DNA of 64,000 bases, taken from Aedes albopictus. Taxonomy: Eukaryota > Arthropoda > Insecta > Diptera > Culicidae. A model generated the notes under the pieces. The model saw only the letters and a list, made by a program, of their open reading frames with translations, searched no databases and was not told the origin of the DNA. Positions 23,768 through 36,700 of this stretch are shown piece by piece. The stretch's first letter is position 1. The number at the start of each line of letters is the position of its first letter. Location of the stretch: the NCBI RefSeq assembly GCF_035046485.1, contig NC_085138.1, positions 449,353,204 through 449,417,203 of the forward strand. The letters run 5' to 3'. The translations under genes and the position numbers were made by a program.

Positions 23768-24052
23768 TAAAAATTCTGTGACATATGATGCACATTGCAC
23801 ATGATTGGAGCGTGGGATATCACAGAAGTTTACATGACATATCATGTAAAAGTCATAAAATAGCATGTAAACTTCCATTATATGTCATGTAATTCAGCAG
23901 AACTCTGTGTGTTTACATGACATATAACACAAATTTACACATGATATATCATGTAAACCATCATAGCACTAAGTTTACATGACTAAACTGAAGTTTACAT
24001 GACGTGTGAATCTCATTACTTTTATCTGTGCATTTTTTTTTAAATCTGTGTA
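23768..24052. mobile_element. MITE of the ATGACATATCAT palindrome family, copy 2
   Basis: It repeats copy 1 nearly base for base (AAATTCTGTGACATATGATG, GATTGGAGCGTGG) and starts about 500 bases after it. Its left end lacks the first about 20 bases, and the right end contains a doubled ATCTGTG. Confidence 0.75.
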
Positions 24053-24207
24053 CATAATTATGTAAAAATCCGTCCAAGATAACTACGTAAAGTATGTCTG
24101 TCCATATGTCTATCGAAATGATATCAACTTACATGACATGAGTTTTTCATAGCGCGCATGTAAACTTCCAAGCATGTAAATGTAACGTGTATGGTGCATA
24201 ACTAATG

Positions 24208-24337
24208 CCGTCACATCACCTAATTTCGAACACTTTTTTTGGTTCCTAATTCCGTTCACACCATGTAAAACAAATGGGGTGAACGTGAACGAAATTAGGA
24301 GTCGACAAAAAGTGATTGGAATTAGGTGATGTCACGG
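24208..24337. mobile_element. 130-bp inverted-repeat MITE
   Basis: CCGTCACATCACCTAATTTCG pairs with ATTAGGTGATGTCACGG, and internal blocks (TCCTAATTCCGTTCAC and GTGAACGAAATTAGGA) pair as well. It forms a near-complete hairpin of about 50-bp arms and is non-coding. Confidence 0.7.
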
Positions 24338-24696
24338 TACAGAGGAAGACTGCAATTGGTAGTCCAAATACGCGTAATAGGACAAGCGTTACAATGCGGA
24401 ATCAAGAGGTACAACAACTCATTTCACTTCATTTCAACAACTCATTTGCAAGAACACCACTGTTGTGTCATATTTTCTAATTTACTTCTATGATGTACTA
24501 CATGAAGCACAACAAAATTACCCAACATGACTGAACAATGCAGTGTGCTGCTATGTTTGATCTTCTAATCAGCCCCACAATGACTGAGCGAAGTCTGAGC
24601 AGCAATTCTGAAGATACTGGTGCTAGTCAACCGAAAATAATCCTCGTTGAAATGCAGCCGCGAATATTAATGTATTCTGTTTTCTCGTTGTTACAG

Positions 24697-24758
24697 CACT
24701 TACCGGCAATGTTCCACACCGCCTCAGTTTGGTTAACGTTGGCACTGGCAGTACAACG
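24697..24758 (+). CDS. SPR: SPR exon (TM3)
   Basis: The acceptor is TTCTCGTTGTTACAG and the donor is CG|GTAAGT. The exon is 62 bases, enters in phase 0 and encodes LPAMFHTASVWLTLALAVQ, ending two bases into the arginine codon that follows TM3. The open frame continues upstream of the acceptor to about 24538, but that part has no receptor similarity and is intronic. Confidence 0.88.
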
Positions 24759-27700
24759 GTAAGTACAAGTTCACTCAATTATTTGCTCTATCTCTCGCTC
24801 GCAACAGGCCGGGATTACCTGTCACTGTTGCCGTCAACCGTTGGTGTAACTAACTCTATCCTGGCTGGGTCTATGCCATTATAACAAAGCGGAACGACGT
24901 CTAGGGCAGGTCAGGATAATACGCGATATAATTACCATTATTGGAGGAACTTAGAGACAGATGTTGATAGACTTGAGTGCATTCATTGGGATGCAAATTG
25001 ATTATAAATGCTTATTCAAGAGCGATTCCAGGAAATGTGGAAAGGCTACGATTTGAATGCGGAAATTTATTGGATAACACAAATGATTACATTCTAGACA
25101 AGGACGGAGCTGGAATGAAAATTCAATGATACTAAACAGCCTATAATTCTAACTCAAGTGACATTTTTAGTCAAATAGAATAGAAAAGTTTCTTAGAACC
25201 AGCATAAAGCCAAAATAAAAGATATTATGTTTTATGATGGTTCTCAAATCCTCTACAAGACTAATTGGTCATCAAAATGTTACTTGGGCAATGAATTCCA
25301 CAAAGTAACAAAACTTATAAAAGCACACACTTTCCTACACAGCAAAAATTTTCGAAAATTACACCCAACGTAAACCAACTTGACATATAAGTTTCTATTC
25401 CATCTCACTGAATTTTACATTAAACAATTTCTTGTATGGAATGTTGAACACAAGCTTCATATTGAGAGCAACCTGTAAACTTTAAAACTGATGGAAAAAT
25501 GTGTGTTATATGACGGGGTCCTTTTGTTACAGGTGATATGATGTAACATTTTTTAACTGTGTAGATTTACGTTTCAATTAATGTTTTACTTGTTTTTTCA
25601 CCCATTCTCTCCAGGTACGTCTACGTTTGCCACGCTCCCATAGCACGAACCTGGTGCACAATACCTCGGGTGAAAAAGTGTATCGCTTACATCTGTATAG
25701 CAGCACTAATCCATCAGAGCACTCGATTTTTCGATAAGTAAGTATAAACATCGTCGCATAGGAAAATACCATTGTTTAATGGCAGATAAATGGATAGACC
25801 AAAATAATGTGCAGAAAGATTGATTGATCAAACTAATCAAATAGACGTTGGCCATTCTGTTTCATTCAGCGCGAAAAAAGAGCATTAATTTCAACTGTTC
25901 AACTGGGGAATTTGAAGAGTACTTAGTGGGCCATAATGGAAGACAAATGAGAGTGTTCTCATATTACTTAGAGTAACGCAGAATTGCCATCTTACCATAG
26001 CAGGCAATAACTCAATTCAAAAAACCATAATGTTTCACCCAGTCTTTAAGTTAGACACTATCTAGCCTTGTACAAAAATTGAAGTGATTTGGTTAAACAT
26101 TGACTGAGTAGCAGCAGGTTCCCAAAATAGCCCCCACCCCCCTGCCCAAGTGGTCCAAGACCCTAGCTACCTAACTTCAAATTAAAAAAGTGAACGCTAA
26201 GCGTCACTTAGCCAGGGTGTCTACTCATAACTCAAAATAATATTCCCCGAGTTATCCAGGCTTTTCCAAGGAAAATTTTAAAGTTTATAATTTAAAATTC
26301 TCTGAATGTAAAATACTCTTCACACACTTTACAAGAATATCCCTAAAAATTAAGTAAACATCATTCGAGATTTGTGAGAGTTGTTCCCTGAATTTCTACC
26401 TGAATTCCTTCCTGGAAGTTTTTCACGAAATATCTGTTGAAGTACTTCTCGATATTTCTTCTAGAATTTAAAATAGGATCCCTTTGAATATATACAGGGG
26501 ATGGCCAAAATGTTTGGGATAGGCAACTTTTTTTCTCCAACAAAAAAATTCAACATGCTGTAACTTTTCATAGAGTGCATCAAAAAATCTCAAATTTTGA
26601 CTGTTTGTCAACCTATTATATGTCCATCTATGGTACAAATTTGGGCTCGATTGAATAATTTTTCGCGAAGTAAGAACCGTTCAGGTAAAACACTATTATT
26701 GAGACAACTAGTTTTTGAACTGTCATATCTCAGAAACCAGTGAACCAAATTGAATGATTTTTTTAGCGTTCATTAACAATATATTGATACTTAATACGTC
26801 GTTATAAAATGTAATATTTTCTCACGGCGAATTAAGTTATACCGGGTTGAAAATTTTACCCATATAGAGAAAAATAAGTCAAATTTACAATACCACACAA
26901 AAAATACTAAATGTGTTCTTCCTTTAATCCTAATAGGCTCTAATATATCTAATTGGCGATAACTTGAGAACAGAAGTGGAAAATCTATTTTTATTGACAT
27001 TGATGTAAAAAAATACATTTTTTCGAAAAAAATCTAAAAAATGTCAATCCATGAGAACTTTTTTCAACGTTCAAAAAGTACCAATGTTTTAATAGTTTGT
27101 GAAGCATTTACATAGTGTTAGTGTACGTTCAAAACTTCATTCAATTCGGTTCACTGGTTTCCGAGATATGACAGCTCAAAAATGAGTTGTCTAAAAAATA
27201 GTGTTTTACCCAAACGGTTCTAACTTTGTGGAACATTAATCAATCGAGCTCAAATTTGTACCATAGATGCACATATAATAGGTTGACAAACAGTCAAAAT
27301 TTGAGACTTTTTGATGCACTCTATGAAAAGTTATAGCAAGTTGAACTTTTTTGTGAGAGAAAAAAAAATTGCCTATCCCAAACATTTTGGCCATCCCCTG
27401 TATTTTTTTATGATGATGATGATGATGATGTTGATGATGATTGTGTACCCACCATCCCTTCGATGATTTTTTACTTTGTTGACGCACATACCAGCGTTCA
27501 TGGCATGATCACTGTCGGATCCGAAAGAATGGGGGAACAATCGAGAACTAGCACTGTGACCAAGACAACTGATTCACACTCACGACAGTTCAAATGGACT
27601 GTATATTGAGGTAGTTAAATTCACAACACGAAACGATGACTTAACTGAACTGGCGATAGTTTATTCTAACTACGGAACGGTACAAACTCAGTTTGTTCTA

Positions 27701-30700
27701 ACTGCGCGCGCGTATATTTCATCCTGTGTATCGTTTATACTAGGACTATCAACTACTATTTACAGTTAACTACGTATTACCAACTACTCTAGACTACTAT
27801 TCGGACTATGGTTCTATGGCGGTTTTATAGGCATCTTAGGCACAAACATTTTTGGAAGAACAAATATTGCAGTATTTTGGAACAATACTGGGCTGAATAC
27901 AAAGGTTGTCTACATCTACAAACATAAATGTATAGTATCAGCTACACTGCATCGGAACTGCATCGATTATACCGACATTCGTTACAGAGATCGCTACCAA
28001 CTATTACAGTGCAACTTCCCTATTGCGAACTGCGATTTACACATAAACATACTTAAATTTGTTTATTTAGAAGGCTCGGGCGCCTCATGGGCATAACTGA
28101 GCCGAAATCATTTGTTACAATATTTTTACATTTTACAATATTTTTACATTTTACAATATTTACTGCCTTAATGCTATGTTAGTTTGGCAAGCCGAAGTGC
28201 TCGCGGCTGTTTCGAGGTTAGGGATAATAAGAAATAAAATTGGGAAGGAGGGATTAAGGGGTCATAAACTAAATTATTTGCTAACTCATACTAAAAACAT
28301 TGATGGGACAAAATGTCCAGATCTGAAACGGAACAAAAAAGAAAGGGCTTAATCGGTAGACAACGACAAGAAGAGGACAAACGGGAGATGAGCGGCAAAC
28401 AGGGACGGCAGCCAAACAAGGGACGACATTGACATCAACACGTTTCAAAAATTGATATATGACAGGGGTTCTCAAACTTTTTCAGATTGCGACCCACTTT
28501 GGATTTTTATAAAGTTTGGCGACCCACCACGTCAGTATTTCATAAAATTTCAGTATTTTTATAAAATACTCAATTTTTTGTAAATTTGGAAACATGTTAT
28601 TACCATTATAGGTTTTGATAAACTTACGTTACGTAGCACTCAAACTTAAGACAAAATATTGTTTTTTAACTTATAGTGCTCTCTTTGTTGTTTGAAAAAG
28701 TCTAAGTAAGATTGAGATGCCCAAATATCATCAATAAACTCTTAGTCTAAAGTAGTTTCTCATTTGACGACAAACATATCTAAAGGTCCAATCTGCAAAA
28801 GAGAGGCTCTCTTTGTTCCGATTCCCTTTAAATTATTGCGATGTCACAGTGGGCATTTTATACAATTTGTGATATGTAGATCGGAAAAGGATTGTTTAAT
28901 CTACCTTCCGACGAAAGAAGTAAATCAAAATTTATAAATACAAGGACGTTATAATCGCAAGACAAGAGACTTAAAGAGTGCCTCTCATCTGCACTTAGGA
29001 CTTAGGACCTATAGAAATGTTTGGCCTGATATGTTCAACCAGTTTGGGTACATGCAACAGGTTTTAGGTATTATTTTACACATTCAAGAAATAAACAAAA
29101 AAACATATAATTTGGACGAAATCTTTGAAGATATAGTGGCAATTTAAAATCCTCTTGAAATTTTTAGTCATATCCTTCATACGAACTTATTTTATTTACA
29201 TTTTTATTGAAATAACTTTCAGTTGTTCTGACTTTCGTAAAATATCAGATTATCCCCATTCAGTAGAATTTCTCCGAAGTTCAGCTTTACTGAGGTTCGG
29301 TCAAAGTAAGGTTTCTAGTTGAAGTTTGGTAATTTTTAACTGTTGTAGGTGTTTCTATTTTTAAAAAATTGTTGCTGCACTTCAATCTTACTGAAAATGC
29401 GCAAGCAACGATCATTATTTTGTGCAGAACACAAGAAAATAAAATTTTACCCTAATCTTAAACCTTCTGATTGAAAATTCATAGATTCAAAATAGATTTT
29501 GGAACGCAGACAATCGTTTCAATATTCAATATACTCCAGAGTAACACTTTTGATACAAAAATTTGAATAGAATTGATTAGAAACCGAATTTCTAGATAAA
29601 AACTCTGCCGATTCTCCAAGGGAGTATTTGTAAATTAGAAAATGGCTAGCAATATCATTTGACATAAGTTTTTCAAGACATTTGTTACAATATTGCCCAA
29701 GCCTTCGCGACCCACCAAAACTTAGTCCGCGACCCACCAGTGGGTCGCGACCCATAGTTTGAGAAACGCTGATATATGAGATTCATGTATTCCTCACGAT
29801 GCTTACCGCATCCCCACACGACATGTTCGATATCTTGGTAAGCCTCGCCGCAGACACAGAGATTGCTTTCTGAGAGCCCAATACGGAAGAGATGTGTGTA
29901 CAAATAGTGTTTGGACATCAGCCGACAAATGACACGAATGAAACCACGGTCTAAATCCAACCCTTTGAACCATGGCTTATTGGACACCTGTGGAAACATG
30001 GAGTGCAACCATCTACCCATCTCTCTATTTGTGTTGCCGGCTGATAAAGGTCTCCTGACGGGCCAATGCAAAAAAATCATCGAAGTCGATTTGACGCTCG
30101 TAAATATCGCCTTCGCTAGCGCCCACCTTAGCCAGTGAGTCCGCTTTCTCATTGCTCAAAATCGAGCAATGTGAAGGGACCCAAGCTATGGTGATGGTGT
30201 ATGAGCGTTTGGACTTGGCGTATTCCATTAAGGTGAAACATCAAGAAATCCCATTGCAATTTTGCATACAAACTTTAGAGGCACAAATCTGACTAACGAA
30301 GCATCGAACCAAGCCGCACTTGTTAATCCTGGCTTTGCTCACTCGCAAAAAGAGGCAGCTTTTGCAAATCGAGCGCATTTGTTTACGAATTTTTAAGATT
30401 GGTGTTCTTGAAAACGTGAGTAGGGGTCCAAGTCCGCCATTGTGGCAGCCATGTTTGTATCCTCTGATGTTTCTCCTTAAGGAAGCACGCTGAGTGCTTC
30501 ATTAGTTTCATTGACCGAACGGCGTCCAGAGAACTTAGACTGACTGAAGTAGTGCTCAGGTGGAAGAGTGCTAATGTACTCTAAGGTGTAATATATAGCC
30601 GCTGGCTCAGCAACGTATACAGAACAGGGCTTTTGAAGCATGAAGGTGGCGCTATGAAATTCGTTGTAGACACCGAATCCAGTCGAATCATTGGTTTTTG

Positions 30701-33700
30701 AACCATCTGTGAAGAACTGTCCGTCCCCGTTAACATGCCCGAACCCATCGAATATGCCTCCGGGAATTTCTTAAAAGGAATTGGCTAAGTTATCCCGATT
30801 TTTCCTAAACTGTGTTACGTAACGCAACGAGAAACATTCTCAAACATTCATGCTTGGCATGATTACTAGATATAAAATTGAGTTCCAAATCACTGTATAA
30901 GCTCAATATGATATCCCAGTGTTGGATTTCATAAACAAAACTTGTATGAAAGTGCTCCTTTTCTATAAAACATACGATTTATTAAAAGTAGGCTTTAAAT
31001 TCCTTAAGCCATTGTCAACATTTAGGCGTTTTTCGCGGGTTAGAGAATTTAAATCCTGAAATAACTCAAAAAGTACATAAGTTGAAAGAATTTTGACAAC
31101 GTATTCGAAATCAGGACCCCAAAATTTAGTAAGTAGGTGTATTTTCAACAGAAACGAACATAGTTCACTTGAGTGATCAATGTTATCCCAAATCAACAAA
31201 ACCAAAAATTAGATTGAAAAGCCTATTTAAACATGTTTTACAGTTTCACAATACTTTTTCGAAACAGCTTAACACATACTTTAGAGAGTCAGTACTTGTT
31301 TTAAAAATTAAAAAAAAAAACCATTTATTATTATTTATTTTATCTGTATTAACGAGATTTTTAGCCCTTGGCTAGTTCATCTCGGGACCAACGCTTTACT
31401 TCCCTTCCGAAGGAAGAACTCACATTTTGTGAGTTTGTCGGGAGTGGGATTCGATCCCAGGTCCTCGGCGTGATAGCCATGTGTTCTAACCATCACACCA
31501 GGTCCGCTCCACAAAAAAAAAATAAATAAAAATAAAAATAAAATAAAAATAAAAAAAAAATAAAAAAAAAACAACAAGTATCGTTTGCCTTAACAAGGGA
31601 ATTAATAAAAAAAATCGACAATTTTGATCAATGTTACCCCGGATTACGGTACGCCAATTAAGAAATACTCTATAAATCAGAAAATTGCAGCTCTATGTCA
31701 ACAACATTTATAAAAATGCGTTGATACAATTGATGCAGCTGCTCCCTATTTGCATTTTCTCGGCTGCCCGGCACACTATGAAGCTGATTTGTTCAGCACA
31801 GTTAAAAAAATACATAGGCTTGTTATCTATAAAAAAAAACTAACGAGCTGGATCGGAAGATAGCCGAGACATAGCAGAAAGAAGATGGAAATTGAGCACT
31901 TGAGCAATAAAGTGGCCCAAAAAAAAATAAGTGCAGTTCGGTTTATCGAAAAACAAGCAGTTTTTGACAATGCTATTCATTTATATGTTAAGCAAATTCA
32001 ATCCTAAATTGCATTGCCTGTTCGATACTTTTTTGACAAAGACAGCAGAACAATTTCGGAAGCTTCAGTAATCGATTTTACTGGAGCAGCATTCAGCCGT
32101 TCTAATTTCGTTAAAAAAATACCGAAAATTAAGTGTGAAATAACAATAGGACGCAAACAGTGAAGTACTAGATTGAAAGTAGTGAGCTGGATTTTTGTAT
32201 AGTGAGATGATCAAATCTCCATTTCTGCAATTAAATGGTGCAAACAGCGTGAGTTATATGATTCCTTGACTAATTTGATGCTGTTCGAGCAAAAGTTTGG
32301 GTAACTATGTTGAAGTTGCAAGAAATAAATAATACAACAACACAGTAACTCAATACTTTTACTCATACAGCCCAAAGTTTTATTTTTTATCGGAGTAAAA
32401 TTGCCCTGGGTACTCAAGATAACCAAATTTTTACTGAAGCTTATGGGTGACAAAAGTAACAAATGCAAAAGGTAGCACCCGAGTTTTTTTAAGTTTAAGT
32501 TTTTCCTTATAAAGTTGAACTAGGTACTCTTGTGTTCATATTACCCCCTTTTCTTAAGAGTAAAGTCATCGAGCTGCCTAAGACCTCAACAGGCACCCTA
32601 AACATTCCAAAATACGAACTGACAGAAAGGGTCTGACAGATTGAAAAGACAGAGCTTGTTCTCCTGAGCCATTGTTATAGCGCGTTCGAGCCACGCGCCG
32701 TAGAAGCTAAAAGTAGTTGATTTTATCGTTGGTTGATTCCCGTCTGTTTGTGAAAATATGACAACAACAGAAAACATTAATAATGTAAACGCTCCTCGCT
32801 AATGTGAATATTGCTTTAGCTAGTTGAATGCAAAACGTTGAATAAATTATTTATCTCATTTACACTGCTCGTGTAATGAAAAACTAGGTATTTATAATAT
32901 GCACTCTGGAAGCAAAGATGCTTGATGCATCTGAAACTACACTCTCCCAGCGTTTTCCCCCACGAAAAGCCTGGAGCTAGCACTCTTCTTCGATTGTGGT
33001 GACCGGCTGCCACCAACATACCGTGCTTTGGAATCTCTAGGTACCTACGTTGTTGTCCGCATGGAAATACTCTCATTTCCACGTTGAATATCATCCAACG
33101 ACTATACCACAAGCTGCTGGTAGCTGCACGACGACAGGGTAATAAAATGCGAGGAAATATTCCACTTTTATGCCGTGAATATTTAACTATTGCAGCACGT
33201 TAAGCTTCTTTTTTTTCGGAAAAAAACCTTTCTCCGCTCTAACGTAAATAAAATCATTTCGTCCTATGAAGTGCTATATTTTCGCATGGAATTGGAGCAT
33301 GATATACTACTGAACATCGTTTGTAGCCTATGTGCAACGCAAAATGAGCAAAAACGATTGATGTAGGGTAACAATCGAAGTTTTGCACACCGTCCATCGT
33401 TGCTTTAATCAGTCTAGTCAGCTTCGCAGGAAAACCATTTTCGTCCATGATTCTCCATAGCTCTGTGTGGTTGATACTGTCGTATGCCGCTTCAAAGTCG
33501 ATGAACAGGTGATGCGTTGGGACCCGGTATTCACGGAATTTCTGGAGGATTTGCCGTACGGTGAAGATCTGGTCCGTTATCGACCGGCCGTCGATGAAGC
33601 TGGCTAGATAACTTTCCACGAACTCATTCGTTTTAGATGACAGACGACGGAAGATGATCTAGGGATAGCACTTTGTAGGCAGCATTCAAAATAGTGATCA

Positions 33701-36700
33701 CTCTGAAGTTCTCACATTCCAAATGGTCACCTTTCTTGTGAATGGGGCAGATTACCCCTTCTTTCCACTCCTCCGGTAGCTGTTCGGTTTCCCAGATCCT
33801 GACAACCAACCGGTGCAGACAGGTGCTCAACTTTTCTGGGCCCATCTTGATGAGTTCAGCTGCGATACCATCCTTTTGAGCTGCTTTGTTGGTTTAGAGC
33901 TAGTGAATGGCATCCTTAACCCGGGAGCGGTCGCGTCGTGTACTGAGTACACGCACCATGAAAAATGCACGAATGTGGTACACAACGTGAACGCGGCGCC
34001 GCTGCAGCTAGTCAAAGACGCGACCGCTCGAGGGTTAACCTTCCTCAGCGTGGGAGTTGGCTCATTGGCCATGGATCTTACCCAACACACACCTCTACAG
34101 GTCCTTCAGTAGATCGACGAGTATCCGGGTGCTCCCAATGAAGTTGAGAGATCGGCAGTACCACGTATCGAGTTTGCAATCGCTAGTCCTTTTTGTTCAC
34201 TACCGTTGGTTAACGTTGGTGTCTGTTCGTATTATTTTGTTGCGGATTTTCCGTTACAACGGTTTTTACGGCTGACTCGTAAGGCCGGAGTTAATTTAAT
34301 TTGCGTCGATGCTTGTTTAGTTTTTGTTTACAAAACAAAAGATGAATAAGTAATAATCACTGAATCAAAACTCAAGCATCGCGCAACAAGAATGACAATG
34401 TCGCAACCTGCATTTGTTGCAACAATTCATCCAATGCGACATAAGTTTGTCCCAACTAGGACAGAATAGGATGAAGATCGCACTCGTGGTGTTAAAGTTT
34501 TTTGCGCCTAGAATTGCAATTTTCGAGTCGGCAAACACACTGCAACGCTGTTGAAGATCTCTAGCAATACCTTTTGGAATTTTTCCAGGGATTTTTTCAG
34601 AAATCTCTCCCAGAGTTCCTCTACAGATTCCTCCAGAAATTCATCCAGTAATTCTCTCAAGAATTCTTCTAGAGATTCCTCTCAAAATTCCTTCAGGAAT
34701 TCCTCCAAGATTTTATCCAAGAATTCTTCCAGGAACTTCTCCAGGAGCTTCTTTAGGAACGGATCCAGGAAATCCTCTAGGGATTTCTTCAGAAATTCTT
34801 CCTGAAAATTTCAGTGATTCCTCGTGGCATTCCTCCAGGAATTATTTCGGGGATTTCTCGAGAGATTTCTCCACAAATTTCTCCAATGATTGCCACAGGG
34901 ATTCCGTCGAGGATTTCTCCAGGGATTCCTCCAGAAATTCATCTAGAATTTTTTCAGAAATGGAGAAATAATAAAAAAAGAAATCTCCCAGGATTCATCT
35001 CATCTAGAGATTCCACCAGAAACTCATTTAGTATTTTTTTCAGGAATTCTCCTAGAGATTCCTCCAAGAATTCCTTCTGGGATTTCTCAAGAAAATCCCA
35101 CAGAAATACCTATAGGATTTCTTCCAGCCATTTCTCCAAAATTTTATCTAGGAATTTCTCCAGGGATTACCACCAGAAATTTCGTCAGGAATTCCTCCAG
35201 GAATTCCTGGAGATCCATCAGAAATTGTGTCAGCAATTTCTATAGGAAATCCTCCAGGATTTTTTTCAGAGATTCTTCCAGGAAATGCTCCAGGAATACC
35301 TCCAGGCATTCCTCCATGAATTCCTCCAGAGATTTCTCCAGGAATTGCTGCAGAGATTTCTCCAGGGATTTCCTACGAATTTAACCAGGGATTGCTCCAG
35401 GAAATTCTGCAGAAATTCCTCCTATGATTTTTTTTAAATAAATTTCTCCAGGAATTCCTCTGGAGACTTCTCCAGGAATTTCTTCAGGGATTTCTCCAGA
35501 AATTCTTCCAGGGATTGCTCCAAGAACTCATTCCTGCTGGGTCTCATCCCAGACTTCCTCCAGGAATTCTTCTAGGAAATACGCAAGGGATTTGTACAGA
35601 GGTTACTCCAAGCATTCCTACACAATTAAATCGCCGACCTCAGCAAACGGATTGCCGAGAATCCAACAGCCGAGAATCCGGTAATAATTTTTACTGAATC
35701 TCGGTAAAAGTTTTACCGAGCTGACGTTAGAACTTTGCCGAGATCTCGGTAAACCAACTTTTTACCGAGATCTCGGCAAAGTTCACCGAGACTCGGTAAT
35801 GGTTTACCGAAATCTCGGTAAAATTTTTACCGAGAATCAGTAAATATTTTACCGAGATATCAGCTGTTGGATTCTCGGTAAACCGTTTACCGAGATCAAT
35901 TTCTGAATTTAGTGTGTACAGGATTTTTGCTAGAGATTTTACCAAGAATTGTTTCAGAGATTTTTACGAAATTCCGGAAGGGTTGTTCTCCAAGAATTCC
36001 TCCAAGGATTCTTTCAGAAGTTGCTCAGTTTCCTCAAGGAATTCCTCAAGAGATTTCTGTAGAAATTTGTCTAGGAATTCCGCCCAGAATTTCTTCGAAA
36101 TCCTCCAAAGAATCCTCCTAAAGTTTAACCAGGATTTATTCTAGGAATTTCTCAAAAGATTTCTTCAGAACTTCCTCTCAGGTTCCCTTTAAAAGTTCAT
36201 TCAGGAGTTCCTTCAGAAATTTTCAGAAATTCTTCTATCACCTGTTCCAGGGATGTATTTTTTTTTTGGATTACTTAAAGAATTGCTTGAGGAATTCCTC
36301 CAGCAAATAGTATTGGAATATAATTTGAAAAGGATGCAAACAGGAACCAAGCAATTATCCAGGAATTCTCGCAGGAACACCTCCAGCAGTTTCTTCAGAA
36401 GTTTACTCAGAGATTCGATTCTTACAATAAGCGAGACAATAAGTCCTCCATTTTTTTTAATCTCCGGACGGGTTCCCATTATGTTCAATTGAAAAAAAAA
36501 ATTTGAAGGAAACCATGAAGAAAACTATGGATTAGTCCTCAAAAAAGTTCGTAATTTCCCAAAGAGTTCAGCTTCAAAGATTCCTCAAGCAAATCCCACA
36601 GGAATACCTATAGGAATTCTAGCAGCCATTCCTCCAGGATTTTATCCAGGAATTTCTCATGGAATTCCTCAGGAATTCATCCAGCAATTACCCTAGAAAC

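Noticed and set aside
24538..24696. Upstream extension of the SPR TM3 ORF with an ATG at 24538
   Set aside because: A good splice acceptor ends at 24696, and the extension has no GPCR similarity and lacks TM1-TM2.
27505..28040. Solo LTR
   Set aside because: TG...CA ends with matching target duplications could not be found.
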